From: Asterella californica
Lineage: Eukaryota > Streptophyta > Marchantiopsida > Marchantiales > Aytoniaceae
Direction of reading: 5' to 3'
Assembly: GCA_036924285.1 (NCBI GenBank)
Contig: JAYKYS010000010.1
Span: 5,580,001 to 5,644,000 of the forward strand
DNA: 64,000 bases
Both the position numbers and the translations under genes were made by a program. The notes beneath the pieces were generated by a model. That model was not told where the DNA came from and did no database searches. It was given only the letters and a program-made list of their open reading frames with translations. Positions 48,665-60,620 of this stretch are shown here, in pieces. Positions within the stretch are counted from its first letter, which is position 1. Every line of letters starts with the position of its first letter.

Positions 48665-49335
48665 CACACCAGAAGAGGCTCGAATTGCAGAAGATTGCAC
48701 CAAAACAGCCTCCAAAACAGCGAAAATAGCTTGCGGGTGCACACGGGTGACCAAAATCTGACGTAAAACAGCAAGAACCTCCAAATCCAACCCGAACACC
48801 ACCAAAACAGATTCGCAAATGCACCACACACACTTCGCGGATGCACACACACACAAAACAACTACTAAACTCGAGTTTCCTCACGAAATTGAGCCAAAAT
48901 CTGACGTAACTAGCCTTTTAGTGCTTGCGGGTTTCACGGCAGCGAACTTCGACATGCCATAACTTCTTCAATCCTTGGCCAAACTCCACGAAACTTAGTG
49001 CGCTAGAATCGTCTCTCCAATGCGCTTCCAAAGAGTCCACTCCGGCCCGACATTGACAAGTATTTCAGCTGCTACGCCCAAACGCGCAATCCGGCTCCAA
49101 CAACACACTTCAAGAACATTCCGCAAAATTTCTGCAGCGCTTCCGCATGACAGAAATCTCCACTCGACCCCAACAACAGCAAATCGATCTGCGACCAGCA
49201 CACCACACGGCGCCCACACACCTCGATCACGGCTCCACACAATCACACACGAACAACAACGCCCGAAGATACCAGCGGACGATTTCTGATTTCAGATCAG
49301 CGAGCTCTTACTGAACTCCGCCTCGACCTGCACTC

Positions 49336-49346
49336 AGTTCTTTGAG
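49336..49346 (-). promoter_or_regulatory. candidate self-priming primer-binding site
   Basis: The first 11 nt after the 5' terminal block read CTCAAAGAACT, the exact complement of AGTTCTTTGAG inside the block (49501-49491). No TGG tRNA-type primer site is present here. This is the Tf1 arrangement, where the RNA 5' end folds back onto the primer site. Confidence 0.6.
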
Positions 49347-49640
49347 TAATCTGAATACAGAGATTACCATCTCCAACACCACAACAAGGATTACTCACAA
49401 ACGGTCAAGCCAAACCCACTCTAAACGCGAAGAGAATCCGGGTTACACTCAACTAGACTATCCACCATAGCCTGGAGCTTGAAGGCTCAACTCAAAGAAC
49501 TAAGGCCTCCAAGCCCTACCTGCGAAGTTTACCCCTAGTGGGCTCTCTCCCCAACTCGCCCTAACGGCACTAACGGCCTTACCGGGATGCGCCACTTCGC
49601 ACTCGGTCAACCTAGCCGAGGGGCCCAAACTGACGTGACA
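49347..49640 (-). repeat. 295-bp terminal block, 5' copy (A1)
   Basis: 5' terminus of the element; identical to 39716-40009. It lacks the adjoining 108-bp block on either side. If self-priming holds, transcription should start near 49501 within it. Confidence 0.92.
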
Positions 49641-49889
49641 GGAGGAACAATAGGTGTTTACCTTATTTGCGTGGACACTCAACTTTCTTGCATTATGTCT
49701 TGATTACGGCCTCTAATTCTCTGTTGTATGCCTGTTGTTTGAGGTTTGTGACACTTCGTCTCTCGCAATATTCTCCACATTATCATAGCAGCACAGCTAT
49801 TTCACCTAGGCTGCAAGCATACTATAAGAAGAGATTGACAGATTACTATCTTTCCTATTCTCCCCTTAATGTATTGCTTTCCTTCTCGC

Positions 49890-49970
49890 CAGACCAAGTG
49901 TGGTCCCGGGTTTGAACCTTGAACCTACGTGCAAGAACCTACGTCCACTAGACAAGAAAACCGATCGTAA
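49890..49970 (-). other. tRNA-derived SINE candidate (pol III A and B boxes)
   Basis: On the minus strand TTGTCTAGTGG (49955-49945) fits the A box and GGTTCAAACCC (49918-49908) fits the B box, 37 nt apart, within the range for tRNA promoters. No complete cloverleaf is seen, so it is a tRNA-like head of a SINE and not a tRNA gene. Confidence 0.45.
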
Positions 49971-52239
49971 GATTGGCTTGAATAAGCCCTTGCGCGCAAA
50001 GTTTATCTTGAACGGCAAGGATAACACTAGTGGGTGCGTGCTAGTCATATTGTATTACAAATACATGTATGTTTCCTAGTCACATGACACGTTGAAATTA
50101 ACGATAAAGACTCTACTCTGATCTTCACACTAAAAGTAGAACTTGTGAAGAAAACACGTAAAAGGGACTGTTCAAGTTAAGTTTGTGTGCAAGGGCCTGT
50201 TCAAGGCAATATTGCGAAACCGATCACTTCGGTATTTCTCGAGTACGGTATAGCTGTGCGATTATGTGTGTAAGTCACTTAGGAGAATGGTCGGGAGACA
50301 AGTAGTCAGAGGAAAGTAGAGCATGCCATGAGAGGAAGTCGTTCAGCACTCAAAATTGGATCTTGAGAAACAAGAGTAGCCTTAAACCGCAATTTTATAT
50401 CTGCATTTGTCGTGCGAAGTAATAACTTTTTAATAGCATACGTGTTAAATAGTTCCTGGCCTGAGAACTGTTTTCTTCCAGTCCCTAGAGACTTTAAATG
50501 GCCTATCACATCTTAGAGAATTTAAATGGCAATAAACACATATTGGCTCACCTCACGCGTGAGTTTGGCAGGGTAGTGCTCTCGTACCTCTCCATATTAC
50601 GGAATCCAGGAATTTATACTTGTTGTATACAAAGTCTCAAACAGCAGCAACGTCCACAGTTTGAGCGTTTTTATGCCTGCGTCTTTTCTTGTTCTGGCTT
50701 TTGTAGGCCTTTTCTTTCCGACACCACTTCGCATCTCCCGGTCTCTTGCATCATGGTCCCATTTCTCATACCAGGGGAAAAGGATTTTACTATACTGTAC
50801 ACGAACAAGAAGAGCCCGAGTAGAAGTTGCTTTCAAGTCTGCACTTTCCCAAAATGAAGCTGGTACAAGGCAGTCAAGTACAACACGTGATAGCAGTCAT
50901 AGCACATCAAAGAACTGAATCACGTCATGAGGAAACACAGCCGAATCATGACAGGTTGCATACTTCTCCGTCGAGTCGTAAGCTAGCATCTAGTAGGTCG
51001 TTTCTGTAATCACAAGAGCCCTCAACTTGGGAGCACTTGCTGTTGTGCAACATCATCTGACTTCTTGCTCATTTTTGCTTGTGCGAGTCAGCTTCTAGGT
51101 CTTTCTCCTCTGAAGAGATCCTTAGGATCCACTCAAATGCTCTCCTCCCTTACAAGTGTTTTGATGATTCACTCATCATGGAACATGAGCCTTCTTGGAT
51201 CGAACCTTTCCATTGCAACTGCTTTTCTCCACTTTGTTTTAGCCCTCATTAACGGACGGACCATAATTTTGAAGGTGGTCAGGTTAGACCTCTAGCAAGA
51301 CAGTGCTGCTGGTATGGCGTAAATCTTGCTGTTTGCAGATCTTGATGAGATGTGATCCCAGTTTCTTTGCTGTATGTTCTGCTTGTCAAGGAACAAAAGA
51401 GAGCTTTCTTTGCTATATCTTCCCCTTGTCAAAGTCCATACCTAGATGGACTGGAAATTTTCGTGGACTATAAATGAGACGGTTCGTAAGACATCCTATT
51501 CATTTTGACAGAAGCACAAAGAAACGCCCAGGCTGTTCAAATCCTGCAACTTAGTTTCCCCCAAATCATGCCTGCTTTCAGTTCCTTCTCTTTTCTCGTC
51601 AACAGGTCTACAAACGCCGAGTTTGATGCTGAACTGGTCCTTGAAGTGAGTGTCAGGAGAGTTATGGGAACATTTTTCAGCCAACAAACACAAATGAAAA
51701 CTCATACGGCTCGTCTATAATTGACTCGAGCATGATATGTATGTGAGTAGCATAACCACAACTAGGATAACCAGCATTGAAGAAGAGATATTGATGGCAC
51801 CGTGTGTGGCAAGGAGTTGAAAATTCGCAGTGTTTCGTTGGTTATTCACTTTGTCATCCTAAGGGAAAACTCAGGAGACACAGTAGCGTAAAGAGGAGAA
51901 CTTCTAGGATGCATAAACTATCCATGACAGTATGTTAGCAGAAGACTCTGGACTGAAAAGTCCTTGTCTTAGTGACTCCACCATCAGTTTGCTTACAGTT
52001 CACTATCATATGCCAGTGGGTAGGCCAGCAAAGAAGGAAGAATTCCACGTCCAGTTTATCTTTTGTGCATGTTTATTGTTCACAAAGGTTTTTGACAGTA
52101 CCTCTAAGGTTACGTCTATGATGGGGAATATAAGATTCTTCTTATATGTTGTACGAGAACAAAAGATCTCACTTTCCAGGAGCAAAAGAGAAACGGGAAA
52201 TAATTTTCTAACCAAGAGCGTCGAGTAGCACTCGAAGCC
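49970..52239. other. intergenic DNA
   Basis: Several open frames of 60-120 codons occur, but none has recognisable motifs. Nothing else is seen. Confidence 0.35.
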
Positions 52240-52608
52240 TTGTGTGTTTGCAACAGTAATTCCCTAATATCATATGACGACATTGGGATGTTCCCGGCTG
52301 TCAGTAGATGCCAGGAAGTACGAGAATATACATCCATTTCGTGGAACCCTACAGAAATGTCCATGATGAAGGCTTACGAGTTTGTACACAAGTTTCGAGA
52401 AAGGATGCGATATGGCAGAGATCTCACACCACCTCATTTGGATGAGATGGTGGAGAAATCGGTGAGGGATGGTCCCACATTGTACTTTTGCGCTAAGAAG
52501 TGGGATCCATTTCCCGTACAAATGTTTATCGAGGACCACCATGTGGAACTTGTGGGAGCAACAGAGCAGCCCAAGTTCAAATTGCTCAAAATATTTGGAT
52601 CTCTGTAA
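52240..52608 (+). CDS. hypothetical protein, possible host exon
   Basis: 122 codons from ATG to TAA with a convincing soluble-protein composition (YEFVHKFRERMRYGRDLTPPHLDEMVEKSV, then LYFCAKKWDPFPVQMFIEDHH). I recognise no family. Downstream sequence to 52783 stays open in another phase, hinting at a further exon or a frameshift. Confidence 0.3.
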   Translation: MCVCNSNSLISYDDIGMFPAVSRCQEVREYTSISWNPTEMSMMKAYEFVHKFRERMRYGRDLTPPHLDEMVEKSVRDGPTLYFCAKKWDPFPVQMFIEDHHVELVGATEQPKFKLLKIFGSL

Positions 52609-52789
52609 CGGAGTTGTTTTGAAGACCTTGTCTGCTCCTGTTCAAGTTTCTTCCATCGGTTTCGTCAAACCATTAGTCATACGGATTGTGGTACAAGAGC
52701 TTAGTACGGCTTGTGGTAAAGAGCATCATCAACATAAGTATCGGCTACCTGTTTCACAGTCCCCCATCATAGGTCAGAATTGACTTCTC

Positions 52790-55700
52790 TCAGCTGCGCT
52801 TATCATTTCATATTATTTATCAAGCTATCTTCCTGTTGTTTTGCCGTCTGCTTCTGTGGATGGCCACTGGCACCTGGTTTCATCATCGAAAGTATAACGA
52901 GTTTGAAATCTAAAGGTTTCACCCAGTAGTTTTGGAATTGATAAACGCTGCTATTTTAATTCATTTCAGGATAAAACTGATAAGGCACATATGCTCTCTT
53001 TTCTCCAGCAATGCTCTAGCTATGGCCATTATTCTCGGTAAGATTCAATCTTGATAGGAAGATCAAAATCTTAGAGCCACCTAGGAGATATTGTCGTTCT
53101 CACCACGCTTTGTGTCAGAGTGAGATGTTGATTCACTGTCGAAGTGCGAGTCATAGGATATTTCGATCCAAACTTTCAAGAGGTCGTCATGATCCTCTTT
53201 GATGCCTTTACATATTGTAGAAACGAAACGATCAAAGCTCTAGGTTGTTACCAGAAGTGGGCCTCACACAAAGCAGTTTACTAGTACACCAAATTTGCTA
53301 ACCACTACTACTATAGTGGATAATCCGAGGGCCCCAAGAGTTCACCCTTGAACCAACAACCCTGTCCATTTGTGTTGTCTGTTTTCATCCATAAGTATGT
53401 ACATTACGGGAGATTCAAGCCGCACTAATGATTGTGTTACTCAGATAAAGCGTAGGAAGGTAATCACGTCGAGAAAAGAAGTGTGAAAAATCATGTAATG
53501 TCGGGAACACTGTATTTGTAGCGGACGAGTGGGCGGAAGGTTGCTTTGACATCGTGACTCTGATAACGACCACGGTGAGACCATCAGTATGAAGTCTCCC
53601 ACTTCCGCTATCGGTATTAGGCGGTCTGTGTAACGTCTGAGGACTAAGTGAGGAGATAATTTCGACTGTTATCATCCTCACTGTCACTTTGATTGAATGT
53701 CGTAAAAACTATGGCTGCCGTATCAAAAATCCTTTTCTCGATTGAAGTTTGTATAAAAGCTGTTCACCGAGCTGGTAGCTCCTCTAGAGGATGATGTAAT
53801 CCAACAATTTGCGTTGGATAGCTAATGATTTCGCAGAACCCAATTCCTCCTTTATGGAGCTATGTCTGCACATGTGAGGCTGGAACCTTTAATGGCTGAG
53901 GAGTGTTAGATAAGCTATTCCATCTCAAAGGACCCACCTTGAATCCTCTTGAGTCTCGTTCTTGCCACAGGTGTTGGAGAGTTTGTGAGCTCGTATACGG
54001 ATGACAAGGACCCATCTTGAATCCTTGAGTCTCGTTCTTGCCACAGGTGTTGGAAAGTTTGTGAGCTCGTATACGGATGACATGGAAAGGAGCACAGGTT
54101 CATTCACGGCTCCGGACTTCCCTTTTGGACTTGTTTGGTTCGTGGAGTTGGCTTCAGGTGACAGAGTGATGCAATCGAAGCATCTTATCCATCTTCCTGT
54201 CCTAGATCTAAGGTAACCACATCCTACAGAACTTATAACTTTCTCAAAGACTGTTTTACAATGTAGGCCAGCACGGAGGGTGGGAAAGGGAGTCCTTTCA
54301 CAGTATTCGGATAGGAATATGTGGCTTCTGTATCGGAAAGTCTAGTTTTCATATCCGAAGCCTACATTCTCCAAGTAACGGTTGCAATCGCACAGTATGC
54401 AAAATTGAAATACTACCCAGGAGACTCTTGTGTCTTACCTCTTACTGGTTGAAAGCTTCTGCACTGAACCTTGGCCGATTTCATCCAGATAAGCCAGCCA
54501 TGTTAGAGCTCTGTCAGTAAAACGGGCCAACGAGCTTATCTCAATCATTTGCCCTAAAGTAGTTTTCTAAACTCGAGGCCCGGGCAATCTCTAGGAACCA
54601 CCCCTTTCCCCTCAACCCAGCTCTTGCTAGATCTCCATCGGGTCAGGCCTGCAAAACTTCTACACCGCCGTACCACGTGTTTTTCTCTATTGGGCTGCTC
54701 TAGGGAAAGGAGCTGAACAAATTACTGCCATATATCTCGCAAGAATAGAAAATTTCCATTGCCTGTAGATTTTGCTGTGTCCATCCTCTTGACGGTCGGC
54801 TATTTACCTGCTACATTTCTTCTTGGCAGTTTGTATGACACAAAAGGAACCTTGAGGGATTATCAACGCTATCATCGAAGGGGCCCAGGTGGTCCAATCT
54901 AAATGGCTACCCACTTTGGATGTACATGCATATGTCAATCTTACCCATGTGGTTCAAGATAAAATATTTTGAATATTCTGCATGGTGGGATCAATCTCCG
55001 TCAATCTCCTGACAGAGATATGATCCCTTCTTATTGTATAGTTCCCTTCTGCCTTATGACGGGACTCTTTTGCATCGAAAAAACTGAACAATCTCATCCC
55101 GGTTCCTTTTTCTGGTTTCAATGCTTACCAGTCTTTACACAAGCTGAGCAATGGACATGTCGGTTCTGCATATAGTCTACTACAGAAAGGGAGAGTTAAA
55201 ACAATTTCACCACAAGTAACAAAACCGCACCAAAGGGAATACATGTTACAAGTGGCTCAACGACACCATGAACTAATCTTCTTCAGGTGAGTAGCACATC
55301 CCAATCCCATGGAATGCAATTGGGGAAAGTGGAACGACACGAAATAAGGCATGAGCAGCCATGAATGATCTTCTATTTGCCTGCTCTTGGGCAGGATAAA
55401 CAATCCAGTTTGTGTGTGAGTGCTAGAAGAAAAAGAAATGAAAAGAATTACGTTTAGAAGGTTGTAATAGACCACTATACTTCCTGCGTAACCGCACTAG
55501 AGCTGTCGTCATGACATCACTTATCTGTTCATGAGATGTCTAATTCTTTTCATAACTGTTTTCTTCTTCTTTCCCTTCTGGAAATGGAGCCAAAGTTCTG
55601 CTCCAGGAAATTTACTGCTATTCATGCTCATCTTTCCAGGTGACAGTTTGTGGATGGTCATGAGACAAGATGGTCATGAGAAACAAGGGGACTCCTAACA

Positions 55701-56160
55701 TATATCTTCCTAAACATTTCATCCTTGTGGGCAAGTAGAACAGGTGACTTGGAACCTTGTGAATTTCGACTCTCGTGGTCTATAAGTTATGTTACCAACG
55801 TTCTTTCTTTCACAGAAGAAATCGCCCATGTTTACGAAAGAAAATAATAACTATTGGTGTTCCTTCCTTTTCTTTCAAGGGGCCTTCGTGTAAAAGCTGT
55901 TTGCTGACAAGGTGGCTAAGCTAGTCACTACTGGACCAGTAGCAAGAGTAGCCTAGTAAATATTTCCTGCCTGACTTTCTGATGGTACACACATTCTCGT
56001 CCCAATGAAAACATCATACAACTCCAAAGCGAGAGGCTAGATCTTGCTTCATCTGCCAGCTCATAAAGGAACTATGGAGTACTACAAAGAATCTACGCTC
56101 CACCAGGACTCTTAGGCAACTTGACTGTAAGTTCTACCATTCTCATACTCCACCCTCTTT
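52790..56160. other. intergenic DNA
   Basis: No recognised gene. A short open frame at 54001-54216 (FPFGLVWFVELASGD...) overlaps a tandem duplication and cannot be assigned. Confidence 0.35.
53928..54083. repeat. 78-bp tandem duplication
   Basis: The unit aaggaccca-(c/t)cttgaatcc ... ctcgtatacggatgac occurs twice in direct succession with few differences. Confidence 0.85.
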
Positions 56161-56165
56161 TCTCT

Positions 56166-56540
56166 CAGAAATTTGCTTGATCATACCCCCAGTACGTTCC
56201 GTGAGCTTGATCATACCCCTCTTAACGTTTAGTTGCTTGATCATACCTCTGACGGATTATTGACAGTCGAACCAGTCATCTTATCTTTTGGTTCATCATT
56301 TTAGTACTTTCAACCTCGACTAAATATCACTGTAATTCAAAATATTTGACATTAAGGACGCGTTAGACTATCCATATTCTCATTCCTCTAATATGTGCAG
56401 TCTCACATCTGAATAACATCACAAAGTGACTGGTTTGACATGCAATAGCCAGTCAGGGGTGTGATCAAGCCAGACAACGTTAAGAGGGGTATGATCAAGC
56501 TCACAGGAACCTATTGAGGGTATGATCAAGCAAATTTCTG
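56166..56540. mobile_element. foldback (inverted-repeat) element with internal tandem motifs
   Basis: Ends CAGAAATTTGCTTGATCAT...(complement at 56540). Each arm of about 100 bp carries three copies of GCTTGATCATACC (one per arm slightly altered) with CTCTTAACGTT between the second and third. The loop is unrelated AT-rich sequence. No coding capacity. Confidence 0.75.
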
Positions 56541-56796
56541 TCGTTTCTCTAGACAGGCGGTGAGAACTATCTCAAGGTGAGCTCGTTCCTGTAAGACCGG
56601 TGAGCCAGTTACCAATCTTTTGTTGGGGGTGTTACTGTACATTAAAAAGTGGCTTACTTCAAAGATGTACTTTATAAAACCGGGATGTAGATTTACGGCA
56701 CATGTGCCCAGAACCGATCAGTCAATCTACTCTAGGGTACCGGTTCCCAGTAAGTTTTCATCATCCACAGAGTCCACACAAGATGGTAGCCTAATA

Positions 56797-57164
56797 GGGG
56801 GTGTCAAAGTTAAGAGGAAAGATTCTTCAACGGCAAAGAGGTAACTGGCCGTAAAATTGTCACAGGTAAGTTTGTATAGAACCGCGGCTCATTCTGCGTC
56901 GCGTCTGTGACTGAACATCAAGATTTTATCATTGATCATTTTTTCATTTGTACATTGAAGATAAGTACTCTCGGCAGCAGAGAATCCATTGCAAAAAAAA
57001 AGCAGAAAAAACCAGTGAACAGCCGTTAAGAAAATGCCCGCGGCGTTTTCCTGCGGGTACCTCAAGAGGTGCCCGCATGAAACACTGGCCGCAGTCTGGC
57101 CGAAGCCGTAACTCACGCCCGCGGCTCTCGAATATTTCAGAATCATCTTAACTTTGACACCCCC
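56797..57164. mobile_element. TA-target MITE with perfect 19-bp terminal inverted repeats (368 bp)
   Basis: TA-GGGGGTGTCAAAGTTAAGA at the left and its exact complement followed by TA at the right (57165-57166). An internal near-palindrome lies near 57053-57078. Related to the copies at 33127, 34561 and 34947. TA duplication and TIR suggest a Tc1/mariner-type source; the perfect TIRs suggest this is the youngest copy. Confidence 0.8.
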
Positions 57165-57169
57165 TAATA

Positions 57170-59750
57170 TGCTTCCTTGGTTCGGAGCTCCATTCACCTG
57201 GGAACGGTTTTTGTGGCTTGTATATAAAGGTTGGGGCCTGTTGGGATATGTCTGTCGGCCTGAAGATATTTTCAACGGAGCTTTAACAAATTCTCCTTAT
57301 CCTAAAACAATTTCTAACGGGTTTCTTCTTATTCATACCAAGTTTACCAGCGATTCGAAGAGTTTCAGGAAGATAGTGTTCTCAGATGGGGCACTCAAAG
57401 GCAAACCGTGAAGCCTTCTGCAGGGTTTCTAATGATTTATAATCTTCGTCATCCACAAAGAAAGGGAAAGGCCTTAATGGTGCGGTTGTTGTCCAACGGT
57501 TCGTGGTGGTATAGTGGGGTGTGTAGCCGATTCGACAACTGGAGTATGCTCAACTTGAAAGCCTTTGTTAAAAGCTTGAACCTGATGTTACCATTTGAGA
57601 TTAATTGCTAAATAGAAAGATGATCAACTATACGAACACTAGTTTTCCTGACGTTTCAACTACTGTCAAGTTTGTATGTCCACTTTAGGATGAGCAGAAA
57701 CAGCATACTGTAACATATTTTGTTCAATGTGTTGTGGCAGACGGGTCATATTGTGGCGTCTCACCCCTCACACTAGAGGTATATCTTTCACATAATTTAT
57801 CAGCGCCTTTGAATAAATGTGTCTGTCTACTTGATGCACATAGATCTTCCTTCGTGTCCGAGCATCTCCCACCTTGTATCACCTTGAAACACATCGTTTA
57901 AGTTTACTGTTCAAAAAATGTGTGTATGGTGTTTGTGAGTTAATAACGTGCACGTGAATCCTCAGTCAAAACAAATTGATACAACTGTGTGAACAACACT
58001 ATCTCATGTAGGACTTACAATTTATTCGGAGGAGATTGCCAATCACCTTAGATGAGATTCCAGTTCTCCCACAAAAGCAGCTCTACATTCCTAGTGCTTC
58101 AGCTTTCACCGTAGACTCTGATATTCTCTGTAGTTTGCACGGGGAATATTTGCAAGCATAGAACATGTATTCGCAACTTCTTATTGTGATATATACCTTC
58201 TTGTTCATCCCAAGAGGTCCACGTATTCTGACCTAGAGAATATTGTGATTTGGGAAGAATATATGTTAGTAAAATGAGGCATAACTGGGCAGTGAATTCC
58301 ACTTGGGTATCGTTATTTGAGACGGGAAAAGCACGTGAAGCGGTTTACTTTTCTTGATTATGCTGGGCTGATGGTTAAAGATGAGGTGACCACTCTAATT
58401 CTGTACAACATTTACTGCCTCCTTCGACTTATCTCTCAGTTTTCTTCTTCTGAACCATGTTTAGTTAAATGTTGACGAGGACTAGTACTTCTATGATCGA
58501 AACGTGATCCTCGGCTTCATCATCCCCTAGAGTAAGACAAAAGCTGTTGGCAGTTGGAGCTTTTGTTGGAGGAAACCAATCTGTGGATGACAACAATGGC
58601 AGTTCCAAGTTATAACCTTGTCTCATGAAGATGTCATTGTGCATAAACATGTCAAATTCCACGACACTCTTACACTTGGTCTGTTATCTTCTGTTCTTCC
58701 TCGTCATCCTGTAATGCGCAGAAGGGATGCATGACAGTAAACGGTTCTTACAGGAGCTTGAGCGGAAGACCACAACCATAGAGAGGGTGCAAGGAAATAT
58801 CCCTTTATTAAGGGAACAAATCTTTTGGAAGGTCATGGCAATGATGTGACCTTAGTTATAATCCGCTAAGCATTATATTTGGAGTTAAAAGATCCCAGTT
58901 CAGAGCTCATTGTCATGAGTAATTATTCACATAGTGAACATGGCTATTCACCTCTTCTCTGTTGATTTGTAGTATCGGAGTTCCATTGTCTTTTCAGAGA
59001 CAATCAATTTTTATACAGAACCAATGAACTGTTATTCTTGCTTGGTCTATCAAGATTTAGATAATCAAGGTCTTTTTAAGTCGTTTTGAAATAATCGTTG
59101 ATCTTGTAAATTACAGAAGCGTCTATCATGTGAATTAGATAAACATCCGTCTAGAAATCTCTAGAATGTTGACTGAAGTTGTGTCAGATTTGAACTTCCG
59201 TGGCTAGATCTCCAGATGAACTATTTTGCCAAGGTGATAGATAAATATATAGGTAGAAATTATCAAGTGGAAGTTTACATATGAAGGCTACACTACTCTG
59301 TGTACTACTTGGTGTATAAACAGTAAAGAGAAAAATAAAAAGTAGAATCAAAAGGCTCGGAGTATCATGTGAAGTGTTTTGTGTAAAAGAAATTAAAAAT
59401 AGAAAGCAAAATACAGTAGAACATAGTAAACTCACGAGGAGAAATTTTTGAGATACAATCCTTTGGGATAACGAAAATAAAATATCAAGTCTTAGTTGAG
59501 ATGAACAGTATTATGGTGAATCAACTGCCCGATCCAATCATTGAGGAAAATTAACCCCTTGATCCAACACTTTTCTTCTTTCGTAATGTTTGTACCAAAG
59601 TTGATCGAGCATGATTATTCACAACCGCTGTGAATAAACTCTCCATTATTGTGCAATATTCCACTGAACCTTTCCATGAATTAGAAGGAAGTTTTTTCCT
59701 TCTTTCTCTTTTGGAAGAAGAACTTCAAAACTCATATTACCATGAAAAGT
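57170..59750. other. intergenic DNA
   Basis: Open frames at 57154-57411 and 57408-57611 are moderately protein-like but have no recognised motif, and the first begins inside the MITE end. Otherwise nothing is seen. Confidence 0.35.
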
Positions 59751-59859
59751 AGAACACGCGACGCAATGAATAGCCAACGGATGGAAAGACCTCATCAAGT
59801 CTTACAAGGGAAAGAAGGACCCGAAGGATCAAGCAACCAACGTTCCGAAGGAAGGAAGA

Positions 59860-60620
59860 ACATCAGGCTAAGTCTCGCTATCAGTAGCTCTAAGATCACA
59901 TATTGTTCTTAAAATATCACACACTGGTAAGAGATCCATCGTCATCCATGAGCTCCCTAAAGATGAAAGCGCAAGAAATGTTCTTAAAAGAGTTTTCCAC
60001 GTCCACTTGTAAGACAACCCAATCGAGATGAATGTCCAAGAGAGCCCTAACGTCGAAAGATGTAGACTCACAACCTCCAAGCGTCGTAACTCCAAACTGA
60101 TGTGGATAAAGGTGGTCCTGAAAGATATCTCAAAGCTGAAGAACAATGATACGACTAATAAGTCATAAGAGAATTTCACCGATAACTATCGATCGAATCT
60201 CTCCACCATCTTTCATCATGACCAAAAGTCTAGCTTCTTCTAGTACTTGAGTTATAGAATGAAGAATATGTCTCTAAGCTACTGCCGCTACTTGAAAAAG
60301 CTCCGTGAAACCACTAGAGAGATTATCTGGTCTGAAAACAATCCCGTAGGTGCTCGTAGATCATCCTAGACAGACCTCTAAAAGATAGACGTAGAGCTGT
60401 ATACAAAGATTGGGCAAACAAGGATCTATCGAGACATAATGGCTCCTTAGGCTGATAGTATTAGAACCTCAGGTGGTGGAGGATCACCCCGTGGAGGATG
60501 AAAGAAACACAATGAAGTGATCGTTCCTCAATAGGACATGCCACTAACAACGGATGCAATGCTCAAGCAGCTCTACTATATTCTCCAACATGACTAATAT
60601 CTTACAACGTCGTATGCGGA
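59860..60620 (-). pseudogene. non-LTR retrotransposon reverse transcriptase relic
   Basis: Minus strand, read from 60340 to 59930 with few stops: a PDNLSSGFTELF segment, then ITQVLEEARLLVMMKDGGEIRSIVIGEIL (RT box 1), then DIFQDHLYPHQFGVTTLGGCE (box 2), then LDIHLDWVVLQVDVENSFKNIS (box A, catalytic Asp in VDV) and IFRELMDDDG. The FADD box is missing: the copy breaks off, and the dispersed segment also found at 31857 follows at 59757-59935. Confidence 0.75.

Larger units (their letters stand above)
47527..49346 (-). other. long 5' leader of the DNMT gypsy element
   Basis: 1.8 kb between the 5' terminal block and ORF1 with no coherent ORF on the sense strand. It holds a C/T-rich low-complexity stretch (48380-48500), a 70-bp tandem duplication (48521-48664) and a tRNA/5S-like segment (48241-48345). 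Confidence 0.7.
39609..49640 (-). mobile_element. Ty3/gypsy retrotransposon carrying a DNMT3-like methyltransferase and a PHD finger, 10.0 kb, apparently intact
   Basis: Outer ends TGTCGTG (39609) and CGTGACA (49640), flanked by a 4-bp duplication GGAG (39605-39608, 49641-49644). Long repeats at the ends are identical as far as I can read, so insertion was recent. Two long uninterrupted ORFs lie in one frame on the minus strand. The element is clearly more GC-rich than its AT-rich surroundings. Reports exist of charophyte gypsy elements that captured a DNMT gene (Klebsormidium); this looks like the same or a parallel lineage. The terminal repeats are in an unusual split order, described separately. 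Confidence 0.92.

Noticed and set aside
48392..48861. Arg/Ala- or Val-rich open frames near the 5' leader of the element
   Set aside because: Generated by the CT-rich repeats and tandem duplication; no domain.
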